Origin: Syntrophaceae bacterium UBA2251
Lineage (GTDB): Bacteria; Desulfobacterota; Syntrophia; Syntrophales; UBA2251
Assembly: GCA_002347815.1 (NCBI GenBank)
Contig: DDXV01000064.1
Location: 4,816 to 68,815, forward strand
Length of the DNA: 64,000 nt
Direction: 5' to 3'
This document shows, in pieces, positions 7,575 to 15,599 of the stretch. The position numbers and the translations under genes are program-made. Position 1 is the stretch's first letter, and every line of letters starts with the position of its first letter. The notes under the pieces were generated by a model. The model made no database searches. It was not told the DNA's origin and saw only the letters and a list, made by a program, of their open reading frames with translations.

Positions 7575-9047
7575 ATGCGCATCGTTCTGGTCCACCCGGC
7601 GGGCTCCAACTGGGTGCCGGGGGAAAAGGACATCACCGCGACGGCCAACCGGATGGCCCCGCTGGGGCTGCTCTCCATCGCGGCATACCTGTTCCGCGCC
7701 GGCCACGAGGTCTTCGTCCACGACTGCCTGGGTCCGCATGCCGTCTCCGGGACGGCGGCGAACGCGCGCCTCGTTCTCGAACGCGACCCGGACCTCGTCG
7801 GCTTTTCCGCCACGACCTCCGGGTTTCTCGACGCCTGGGAGATGGCGGCGGCGATCAAGGCCGCCCGTCCCGAGGTCGTCACCGTCTTCGGCGGCGTGCA
7901 CGTCTCCGCCCTCGAGGGGGCGCTCTTGGAGCGCTTCGACGCCATCGATTGTCTCTGTCCGGGGGAGGGCGAGGCGACCCTCGCGGAACTCGCCTCGGGC
8001 GCGGATCCGGCCGGCATCGTGGGGCTGATCCGGCGGGACGGGGAGCGCGTCGTCGCGAATCCGCCCCGGGCGCCGCTCCCCGATCTGGACGATCTCCCGT
8101 TTCCGGCCTACGAGAAACTCGCCGGCTTCCCCCGGGGCTACAACCTGCCGCTCTTCAGCTATGTCCAATTTCCCGGCGCCACGATGATCACCAGCCGGGG
8201 CTGCCCCTACCAGTGCTCCTACTGCGACCGCTCCGTCTTCAAGCGCGGCTACCGCTACAACTCGGCGGCCTACATCTACGACCACCTCAGGCACCTGCGC
8301 ACGCGCTTCGGGGTGCGCCACGTCAACATCTACGACGACCTCTTCACCGCCAACCGTCCCCGGATCACGGCGCTGTGCGAAAAACTCATGCAGAATCCGC
8401 TGGGGATGCAGTTCAACTGCGCCGTGCGCGTCGGCCAGACGGACCCGGAGCTCCTGGCGATGCTGAAGGCGGCGGGGGCCCTGATGGTCTCGCTCGGGAT
8501 CGAGTCCGCCGACCCGGAGATGCTTGCGCGCCACAAGGCGGGCGTGACCCTGGAGGAGGTCCGCGAGACCGTGGCGATGATCCGGGCGGCGGGCCTGAGG
8601 GCCAAGGGGCTCTTCATGATGGGCCTGCCGGGCGAGACGGAGGACTCCATCCGAAGGACGAGCGATTTCGTCCTCGCCCTGGGCCTGGACGATATGAACA
8701 TGACGAAGTTCACCCCGTTTCCCGGCGCGCCGCTCTGGGCGACGATCCGGGACGAAGGGCGGTTCGACGAGGACTGGCGGCAGATGAACTGCCTGAACTT
8801 CGTCTTCGTGCCGAAGGGCATCGCCTCCCGCGAGCGCCTCGACCAGCTCTACAACGCGCACGTCAAGCGCTTCTACACCGATCCCGCCTGGCGCCGCCGC
8901 TTCCGGAGCCGCCTCTGGGAGCACCGCCACAGCCTCTGGCACATGGCGAAACACCTGCCCGATTTCATCGCCGCCCGGCGGCATTTCGAGCCTGCCCGAA
9001 CCGGGAGGCGCGCCGATCCCATTCAGGAGGAATCCACAGACAGATGA
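7575..9047 (+). CDS. B12-binding-domain radical SAM protein
   Basis: 490 residues. Residues 1-130 form a Rossmann-like cobalamin-binding-type domain (MRIVLVHPAG..., FGGVHVSALEG). The radical SAM motif CPYQCSYC follows at C210, C214 and C217, then an Elp3/MiaB-like barrel (SLGIESADPEML, GLFMMGLPGETEDSI) and a basic helical tail. A GGAAGGGGATTG ribosome site precedes the ATG at 7575. Members act as methylases, cyclases or C-C bond formers on lipids, pigments and antibiotics. As the last intact gene of this run it may tailor the acyl product. The stop overlaps the next start as ATGA. Confidence 0.85.
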   Translation: MRIVLVHPAGSNWVPGEKDITATANRMAPLGLLSIAAYLFRAGHEVFVHDCLGPHAVSGTAANARLVLERDPDLVGFSATTSGFLDAWEMAAAIKAARPEVVTVFGGVHVSALEGALLERFDAIDCLCPGEGEATLAELASGADPAGIVGLIRRDGERVVANPPRAPLPDLDDLPFPAYEKLAGFPRGYNLPLFSYVQFPGATMITSRGCPYQCSYCDRSVFKRGYRYNSAAYIYDHLRHLRTRFGVRHVNIYDDLFTANRPRITALCEKLMQNPLGMQFNCAVRVGQTDPELLAMLKAAGALMVSLGIESADPEMLARHKAGVTLEEVRETVAMIRAAGLRAKGLFMMGLPGETEDSIRRTSDFVLALGLDDMNMTKFTPFPGAPLWATIRDEGRFDEDWRQMNCLNFVFVPKGIASRERLDQLYNAHVKRFYTDPAWRRRFRSRLWEHRHSLWHMAKHLPDFIAARRHFEPARTGRRADPIQEESTDR

Positions 9048-9708
9048 GTGCATCCAAAGTCATGAACCATCCCGTTCTCGTCGGCGTGGGACAGCTCACG
9101 CACCGCGAAAAGATCGTCGGGGACAGTGTTTCCGCCGTCGATCTGGCCGTGCGGGCGATCGACGCCTGCATCCTGGACACGGGGAGGCCGGAGATCCGCG
9201 ACCGCATCGACGCGCTTTCCGTCGTCAACATGATGACGGAGTTCCGTGAAAGTCCCCTCCCCGGAATCTGCGCCCGGGCGGGGATCGCGACCGCCTTTCG
9301 CGAAGAGACGTCCATGGGGGGGAACAGTCCCCAACTGCTCGTGAACCGGGCGGCGGACCGGATCATGGCCGGCGAATGCAAGGTGGCGCTCCTGGCGGGC
9401 GCGAACCCGGCAAGGCGTGGAGACGTCCGCGGCGGAACCTCGTCCAGGAACGGATTGACGCCCTGGAACCCCCGCCGTTCTGCCTCAAACCGGATGGACC
9501 CGCCACCGTGGAGACCTACACGGTCCTCCACGACCGGCCCGACGGGGTCCCCTGGCCCGTCATCGTCGCTCGGCTGGACTCCGGGGAACGCTGCCTGGCG
9601 ACCACGCCCCGCGGCTCCGATCTGGCGGGCCGCATGGAAGAGGAAGAGTTTATCGGCTGCCGGGGCGTGGTCACGCCGGGGGACGGGGGGCCTAACCTGT
9701 TCAGGTGA
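9044..9708 (+). pseudogene. Thiolase-like acetyl-CoA acetyltransferase remnant with central deletion
   Basis: ATG 9044 has a good AGGAGG site and opens a thiolase-like N terminus (VLVGVGQLTHRE, SVVNMMTEF, ECKVALLAGA) of about 115 residues. Around 9400-9420 the similarity jumps, in the -1 frame, to the extra C-terminal domain typical of type-1 thiolase-like proteins ([35 protein letters not shown]), ending at TGA 9708. Full-length relatives are about 500 residues, so some 300 residues including the catalytic Cys and His motifs are missing. It cannot be a working thiolase. An assembly error is possible. Confidence 0.8.
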
Positions 9709-9811
9709 CCGTTTTCGGGATCGCCGCGCCCACCGTGCCCCCGCTCGGAGCCTCGATCACACGGGGCCCGACGGCGAGGCGGGTGGCCGGAAAAGGACGG
9801 CGACGCGCCTC

Positions 9812-10529
9812 CCGCCGCCGCGACCTCCTCCCCGTACTTGGCGTCGGGAATGCTGATCGTCGCCACCATGAACACCGCCGGGTGCTTCGCCAGGATGTTT
9901 TCCGAGACGCCGGGGTCGATGTTCTCGCCGCCCTTGATGATCAGGTCCTTCTTACGGCCGACGATGAAGAGTTCGCCGTCGCCGTCCAGGCGTCCCAGGT
10001 CGTCCGTGTGCAGCCACCCGTCGCGAAGCGTCTCCGCCGTCTCGATCGGTTTGCTCCAGTATCCCTTCATGACGCCGGGACCCTTGACCAGGATCTCCCC
10101 GGCCTCTCCCTGAGGAACCGACCGGCCCGCATCGATGACGACGATCTGCTTCACGAAGGCGTTTCCTTCGAGGGCCTCCTTCATCTTCGGCCACATGTTC
10201 TTTTCCGTGATGAGGATCCGGGCCTGGGAGTCCTCCAGGATGTAGCGGATTTCCTTGGGGGTCAGCATGAAGATGATAGGCAAGTACGTGGCGCCCATGC
10301 GCATGATGCCGTTCATGAGCTCCGGGATCTCCAGGATGTTGCTGACCATGACGCCCACGATGTCGCCCTTCCTGACGCCGGCCTTCCGGAGACCCGTTGC
10401 CAGGGCGCGCGCCCGCCGGTCGATCTCCGTGTTCTTCAGGGTCGTTCGCACGTCGTTCGCGATGTAGGTAAACTGTTCATATTCTCCGAACTTCTCGATT
10501 GCCTCAACCAGATACGATGCCATGTTCAT
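9812..10529 (-). pseudogene. AMP-dependent acyl-CoA synthetase remnant with internal deletion
   Basis: Reading leftward from ATG 10529 (GGGGGA site) the protein starts as a normal adenylate-forming ligase ([20 protein letters not shown]..., [16 protein letters not shown]). At about residue 150 it passes in frame from VKQIVVID to [19 protein letters not shown], then has [30 protein letters not shown] and [11 protein letters not shown]. The central block with the P-loop (SGTTGxPKG) and most of the substrate pocket, roughly 180-200 residues, is absent. After about 9812 the frame no longer resembles a ligase and runs into the antisense of the thiolase remnant, so the C-terminal catalytic Lys region is also lost. 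Confidence 0.8.
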
Positions 10530-11074
10530 GTGACAAATCCCCCTTTTTAATTTTATTGACGTGTTGCCCGGATGCGCCGGGCCGACCGGCGGCGGGATCA
10601 AGAATCCGTAAAAAATGGATGCACGCGATCCCGGGTTCGTTTCCGGGTCGTCCCCCCTTCGGGCGTTTTATTTCTCTTTTGTGCCGAATTCAGCCTTGAC
10701 CTCGTCCCGCCCGGCTTGTGCCGACCCTTCGAATGCCGCCTTTGCGTCCCCGTGGCGTTCGGGAGCGATGATGACTGATTGGTCGGTCGCCACCATTTCA
10801 TAGACGAAAGGGCCTCTCGTGTCAAGATCATCCGCTCGTCCCCTCCGGATGGTCAACTGATCGAAATGAATGCATAAATCCTGAACACCATCAAAATTCT
10901 GTTTGAAGGTCGACCCGATAATGATATAGAGCGGCAAAACGTCAACGCAAATTCCCGCCGGAGACGCGGACCGATGCGTGAGTGGGATTCACCTGGGCAG
11001 CAGGGCGGCATCCACGGCCCTGCGGCGCCCTTCGGCCGGAACGAAGATCAAGAACTTATCGATAGGAGGCGTTC
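10530..11074. other. 545-bp divergent intergenic region
   Basis: This lies between the leftward ligase remnant and the rightward CrtC/AttH-like gene. It holds a TetR-operator-like palindrome at 10773-10788. A weak promoter-like pair, TTGAAG and TATAGA about 16 bp apart, lies near 10911-10937 on the plus strand. No open frame on either strand looks like a known protein; the 89-codon minus-strand frame (10937-10668) has no recognisable domain. A regulator gene may once have stood here. Confidence 0.4.
10773..10788. promoter_or_regulatory. Candidate TetR-family operator palindrome
   Basis: The 16-mer GACTGATTGGTCGGTC has five of eight dyad pairs exact. The other three are transitions from a perfect GACCGACCGGTCGGTC, a shape common for TetR-type repressors of acyl-CoA metabolism genes. 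It lies between the divergent ligase remnant and the CrtC/AttH-like gene. No regulator gene is present next to it. Confidence 0.35.
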
Positions 11075-12097
11075 ATGGAAGAGAAAGAAAAGAGAAACTA
11101 TCTGGCGTCGTTCAACGGCATTCCCGGCGCGGAGCGCAATCCCACCAATTTCCAGCGGCGGGATGACGGGAATCACATCTACAAGAACGACGATTATTAC
11201 GAGTGGTGGTACGTCGACTGCTCCTTCGACAACGGCTATCACATGGTGGTCACCTTCCACTACATGAACATGTTCCTGAAGCCCATCGTCCCCTCCATCC
11301 AGCTCATGATCTATAAGCCGGACGGAACCCAGACGGCGCGCTACGCCCTGTGCAAGCCCGAAGAGGTCTACGCCGGAGCGGACTGGTGCGATGTCCGCAT
11401 GGGCGAGAGCTGGCTCAAGGACCTGGGGAACGGGACCTACGAGATGTCCATCATGATCAACAAGGTCGGGGCGCGCCTGACCCTGAAGAACGTCGTTCCC
11501 GGTTGGAAACTGGGATCGGGCTTCAACTACCGCGACGAGGAAAACGCCCGGGTCGCCGGGTGGGTGATCCCGGTGCCGTACGCGGAGACGGAGGGCGAGC
11601 TCTACCTCAAGGATGAGACCATCGCCGTCCGCGGCGCCGCGTATCACGATCACAACTGGGGGAACTTCCCGATGCACGAGGTGTGCTCCCGGTGGCACTG
11701 GGGCCGGATTCACAGCGGCGACTACTGCCTGGACTACGGCTGGGTCTTCCCGCGGGACCCGAGCGGACCCATGTTCGCCCCGCTCCTGATCGCGAAGGGG
11801 CGCGAGATCGTCCTGTCGACGAACATCATGCACACGGAACTGGGCGAGATCACGAAAGAGCCCAAGACCGGACAGGAGTACGCGAAGCGCCTCGTGATCA
11901 CCACGGACAACCTCGGCGTGAAGATGACGCTCGACATCGCGACGAAGCGCCTCGTGGAGTCGATGCAGCTCCCCAAGACCGTGGACTGGGATCAGTGGTA
12001 TTTCCGGTTCCTCGCGGACTATACAATGGACATCGAGATCGACGGCGCGAAGGAGAAGGTCGGCGGCGAGATGCTCCACGAATACATGGTTCTTTAA
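11075..12097 (+). CDS. CrtC/AttH-like lipocalin-fold protein
   Basis: 340 residues. The hallmark EWWYVDCSFDNGYHMVVTFHY (about residues 45-65) and YHDHNWGNFP (about residues 190-199) identify the hydroxyneurosporene synthase (CrtC)/AttH superfamily, a double lipocalin-like fold. In carotenoid makers it hydrates an isolated C=C bond; other members have unknown substrates. There is no signal peptide and no carotenoid genes nearby. The neighbours are acyl-CoA-type genes, so a hydratase of an unsaturated or terpenoid acid is a guess. An AGGAGG site stands before the ATG. A gap of about 170 bp separates it from the reductase gene. Confidence 0.75.
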   Translation: MEEKEKRNYLASFNGIPGAERNPTNFQRRDDGNHIYKNDDYYEWWYVDCSFDNGYHMVVTFHYMNMFLKPIVPSIQLMIYKPDGTQTARYALCKPEEVYAGADWCDVRMGESWLKDLGNGTYEMSIMINKVGARLTLKNVVPGWKLGSGFNYRDEENARVAGWVIPVPYAETEGELYLKDETIAVRGAAYHDHNWGNFPMHEVCSRWHWGRIHSGDYCLDYGWVFPRDPSGPMFAPLLIAKGREIVLSTNIMHTELGEITKEPKTGQEYAKRLVITTDNLGVKMTLDIATKRLVESMQLPKTVDWDQWYFRFLADYTMDIEIDGAKEKVGGEMLHEYMVL

Positions 12098-12266
12098 AAA
12101 AGAAAGATCTTTGGGACTCGTCATCCCGCGGCGCGCCGGACGGATTTCGGTTGCGAAAATTTTCCCGTGCGCGACTGCGGGGGGCGATGTTCAAGACGGA
12201 AATGCAGGCCGGAACGACCCATCGGTCGTTCATGTCGCCGCGGCAGGCGGCTTAAAGGAGCAGGGC

Positions 12267-14204
12267 ATGGCATTCGATCGACTGTTTACCCCCTTCACGG
12301 TGGCGGGCATGGAATTGCGGAACCGGGTGGTGATGCTTCCCATGAGCACGGGGTTCATCGAGCCCGACGAGACGGTGGGCGAGCGCTTCATCCGTTTCTA
12401 TGAAGCGCGGGCCGAAGGCGGCGCGGGGCTGATCATCATCCCCTTCACCCCGATGCGGGACGGCGGTCATGTCGAGCCGGGCCTCTTCGACGACCGCTTC
12501 ATCCCCGCCACCCGACGCCTGACGGACCGGATTCACGATGCCGGCGCCCGGGTGGCGGCCCAGCTGATCCTGTCCTACTTCGTGATCCTGAAGGGCGACA
12601 CCCCGGAACTCGTCGGCCCCTCGCCGGTCGTCAACCGCCTGTTTCGGACGGCCCCCCGCGAACTGACGCTCGACGAGATCCGCTTGATCGTCGCCGAATT
12701 CGGCCGCGCCGCGCGTCGGGCCCGCGAGGGGGGATGCGACGCGGTCGAGGTGCTCGTCGCGGCGGGGTATATCCTGAACCGCTTCCTGTCCCCCATCAGC
12801 AATGCGCGCACGGACGACTACGGGGGGAGTCCGGAAAACCGGATGCGGATCATCCTCGACGTGATCGACCGCATCCGGGCGGAGGCCGGCGAAGATTTTC
12901 CCATCATCTGCCGGCTCAACGTGGAAGAGCAGATGCCGGGCGGACTCACCATCACGGATGCGAAACCGGTTCTGGAGGCCCTCGAGAGGCACGGGGTCGC
13001 CCTGATCAACACCTACACCGGCTGGCACGAATCCCCCATTCCCACCGTGGCGCCCTCCCTGCCCAAGGGGGCCTTCGCCCATCTGTCGCAGCAGATAAAG
13101 GCGTTCTGCAACCTGCCGGTCATCGCCTCGAACCGGATCAACGATCCGGCGACGGCGGAGGCCATCCTGGCCGGGGGCAAGGCCGATCTCATCGGCATGG
13201 GCCGGGCGCTGATCGCCGACCCGGAGCTTCCGAACAAGGCCCGGGACGGGCGAACGGCGGAGATCACCCCCTGCCTCGCCTGCTCCAACTGTCTGGCGCA
13301 GATCATGTCGGCGCTGTACCAGACCCGGCCGGGCGCGGGCTCCGTCCGCTCGCTGTGCAGCGTCAACCCGCTGGCGGGGCGGGAATGGGAGCCCCCGCCC
13401 GCAGCCCCCGCCCGGAAAAAGCGGGTCTTCGTTGTCGGCGGCGGACCCGGCGGGATGACGGCGGCCACGGTCGCCGCGGCCCGGGGTCATGACGTCACGG
13501 TATTCGATGCGGCCGGCGCACCGGGCGGGCGGCTGGTCGCCGCGGCCCTCCCCCCGTTCAAGGAGGAGATCCGGAATCTCATCGAGAGCCAGTATGTGCG
13601 GGCGCAGAAGGCCGGCGTCCGCTTCCGCTTCGACCACCCCGTCGATCCGGGGTTCGTTGAGCGGGAAAAACCGGACGCCCTCGTCCTGGCGACGGGCGCC
13701 GATCCCCTGCGCCTGCCCGTTCCCGGCGTTAACGGACCGAACGTGGTCCTGGCGGAGGATGTCCTGACGGGCCGGCGCGCCGCCCGGGGGCGCGTGGCCG
13801 TGATCGGGGGCGGGTCCGTGGGCTGCGAGATGGCGGAATTCCTGCTGGAGCGGGGCGTCGCGGACGTGACGGTCCTCGAGATGCTCGGGCGCATGGCGGA
13901 CAACGTGGTCCCCACCTACCGCCCCTTTTTCCTCGGCCGCCTGAAAGCGGGCGGGGTGAAGTTCTCGATCCGGACCACCGTCACCGGGATCACCGACGGC
14001 GGGGTGAACGTGGAACGGGAAGGGGGCGCGGACTTCGTCCCCGCGGACACCGTGATCCTCGCGGCGGGTTACAAGGCGGATCCACTCAAGATCGAGGCCT
14101 TCCGGCAGGCCGCGCCCGAGGTCCATGCCGTGGGCGACTGCGTCCAGGCCCGCGCAATCCAGGAGGCCGTCGAGGAGGGCTTCGCCGTCGGCGCCGCCCT
14201 GTAA
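12267..14204 (+). CDS. 2,4-dienoyl-CoA reductase / old-yellow-enzyme-family flavoprotein
   Basis: 645 residues in the FadH/BaiCD layout: an FMN TIM barrel (about 1-330; NARTDDYGGSPENR), an iron-sulfur loop, then FAD/NAD(P) Rossmann domains (VFVVGGGPGGMTAA near 390; VAVIGGGSVGCEMAEF near 515). The cluster Cys are C336, C339, C342 and C364, a CX2CX2CX21C spacing compared with CX2CX3CX11C in E. coli FadH, so the loop is longer. ATG 12267 follows AAAGGAG. It likely reduces a conjugated enoyl or dienoyl substrate with NAD(P)H. It is the only intact redox gene of the decayed block at 9-15 kb. Confidence 0.88.
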   Translation: MAFDRLFTPFTVAGMELRNRVVMLPMSTGFIEPDETVGERFIRFYEARAEGGAGLIIIPFTPMRDGGHVEPGLFDDRFIPATRRLTDRIHDAGARVAAQLILSYFVILKGDTPELVGPSPVVNRLFRTAPRELTLDEIRLIVAEFGRAARRAREGGCDAVEVLVAAGYILNRFLSPISNARTDDYGGSPENRMRIILDVIDRIRAEAGEDFPIICRLNVEEQMPGGLTITDAKPVLEALERHGVALINTYTGWHESPIPTVAPSLPKGAFAHLSQQIKAFCNLPVIASNRINDPATAEAILAGGKADLIGMGRALIADPELPNKARDGRTAEITPCLACSNCLAQIMSALYQTRPGAGSVRSLCSVNPLAGREWEPPPAAPARKKRVFVVGGGPGGMTAATVAAARGHDVTVFDAAGAPGGRLVAAALPPFKEEIRNLIESQYVRAQKAGVRFRFDHPVDPGFVEREKPDALVLATGADPLRLPVPGVNGPNVVLAEDVLTGRRAARGRVAVIGGGSVGCEMAEFLLERGVADVTVLEMLGRMADNVVPTYRPFFLGRLKAGGVKFSIRTTVTGITDGGVNVEREGGADFVPADTVILAAGYKADPLKIEAFRQAAPEVHAVGDCVQARAIQEAVEEGFAVGAAL

Positions 14205-14347
14205 GGCCGCGCCGCTTCCCCCGAGGCCGTTCGCGGCGATCGGGGCGACAACCGGACGGGGAGGCGGGGGGCCGGAGAAGCGGGCAGCCCGGCGACGCGT
14301 CGTTTCTGCGTACGGGGCGACCGCACAGGCCGGAAAAGGGGGATGTG

Positions 14348-14547
14348 ATGGGAAGCGATCCTGGCGACTATATCCGCTACCGCGACCTCTTCAAGGGGGA
14401 GCGGCTGCCCATCGCCTTCGTCGATCTGGACAAGTTCGACGCCAACGTGGCCTACGTCGCCTCCACCCAGCGGACCGGCGGCAAGCGCGTCCGCGTCGCC
14501 TCGAAGTCCTTGCGCTGCACGGCCCTGATCCGGCGTCATCTGCACGC
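14348..14547 (+). pseudogene. N-terminal fragment of a D-threonine-aldolase/alanine-racemase-fold enzyme
   Basis: From ATG 14348 (GGGGGATGTG upstream) the frame gives LPIAFVDLDKFDANVAYVAS and KRVRVASKSLRCTALIRR. This is the N-terminal PLP-barrel signature of D-threonine aldolase-like proteins, including the Lys of VASKS that binds PLP. After about 65 residues the similarity stops in the 15 bp at about 14541-14555, where sequence of an MFS transporter begins in another frame. About 300 residues are missing, so it is non-functional as read. Confidence 0.7.
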
Positions 14548-15236
14548 CCACCGCCCTCCTCATGATGAAGCGGTCGCCGGAAGAGGGCGGCTGGCATCCG
14601 GACGGCGCGGAGCGGGCGGAGGGGGCGGCGCCGGAAGCGGCGGCCGAGGGCCTTCCGTTCGGCGACTTTGTGAAAACCCCGGTTTTCTGGCTGCTGGCCG
14701 GGATGATCCTCCTCGTCAACACGCTCAACATGGGCATCCAGCAGCATCTGATTCCCTACCTGACGGACATCGGCCACAGCTCAACGGTTGCGGCCAACGT
14801 CATGGGGCTCTATCTCGGGATGACGGTTTTCGGCAAGCTGGTTCTGGGAAGCTTCTGCGACCGGAAGGGACTGAAGGCGGGCCTGACGATCTTTACCGCG
14901 ATCCTGGTCGCCGGAATCGTCCTGCTGTTCGGGGCGCAATTGACGGTGTTCGCCGTTCTGTTCGGCGTGGTCTACGGCTTCGGAAACGCCATCCAGACCG
15001 TCCTGCCGCCGCTGATGACGGTGGCCGGTGCGGGGCTCGCCCACTTTGCCCTGATCTACGGGATTCTGACCATCTTCCAGACGCTGGGGTCGGGTATCGG
15101 CATGCCCCTGTCGGGCTATCTGTACGACTGGACGGGGGGGTATGAAGCGGCTTTTTATGTCTATATCGTCCTGGCCGTCCTGGCCGTCCTGCTGGGCGTG
15201 GCGGCCCTGAAGCGGGCGCGCTTCAAGGCCTCTTGA
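14548..15236 (+). pseudogene. C-terminal half of an MFS transporter
   Basis: From about 14550 the frame reads TALLMMKRSPEEGGW and then about 190 residues with five or six membrane segments (FWLLAGMILLVNTLNMG, VMGLYLGMTVFGKLVLG, LTIFTAILVAGIVLLFG, ALIYGILTIFQTLGSGIG, VYIVLAVLAVLLGVAAL). The loop GSFCDRKG matches the MFS inter-helix motif. This is the second six-helix bundle of a roughly 420-residue carrier; the first bundle is gone, fused at the junction to an aldolase-like gene. An internal ATG at 14562 could permit translation, but half a carrier is unlikely to work. Confidence 0.75.
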
Positions 15237-15599
15237 GGACGGCGGGAAGGGCTGGAGGCGCCACGGCCCGGACGGTGTTCGGCGTTCATTCTTGACAGGG
15301 ACCGGGAATCTCCCTATACTCGCGCCGGTTTTTTAAGACATTTATTGAATGCGTCACGCAATCCGGGAATCGCATCCCGAAAACGCTCAGGGGGATTGTC
15401 GGCGAGCCCGCCCCCGGGTTCCATGGGCCGCGGGGGCGACGATCTCGATTACGCGGGCGTGGGACTCGTCTTCGCGGCGCAGCGCGGCCGTGCAGGATTG
15501 AAATGGGTCCGGCGCGCAGGGGGACGCGTTTTCCGGGGGGCATTCAATGAGACGGCCGGGGCAAGGCGTTCCGGCGAAGACGAAGCGGGTGAGGAGAGG
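15237..15599 (+). other. 363-bp region with promoter and long aguB leader
   Basis: A textbook sigma70-type promoter lies at 15292-15320. From its expected start near 15328 to the aguB ATG at 15600 there are about 270 bases. The aguB frame is open upstream to 15345, but that translation is low-complexity Arg/Gly-rich and unlike any nitrilase N terminus, so it is treated as untranslated leader. I see no clear terminator or known riboswitch in it. Confidence 0.45.
15292..15320 (+). promoter_or_regulatory. Sigma70-type promoter upstream of aguB
   Basis: TTGACA (15292-15297), a 17-bp spacer and TATACT (15315-15320): a near-consensus pair with ideal spacing. It would drive aguB-aguA with a leader of about 270 nt. 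Confidence 0.65.

Noticed and set aside
10668..10937. Possible small gene on the minus strand in the divergent region
   Set aside because: No ribosome site, no recognisable domain, and it contains the operator-like dyad.
15345..15599. N-terminal extension of aguB by 85 residues
   Set aside because: The extension is low-complexity and unlike nitrilases, while ATG 15600 has a strong ribosome site and gives a normal N terminus.
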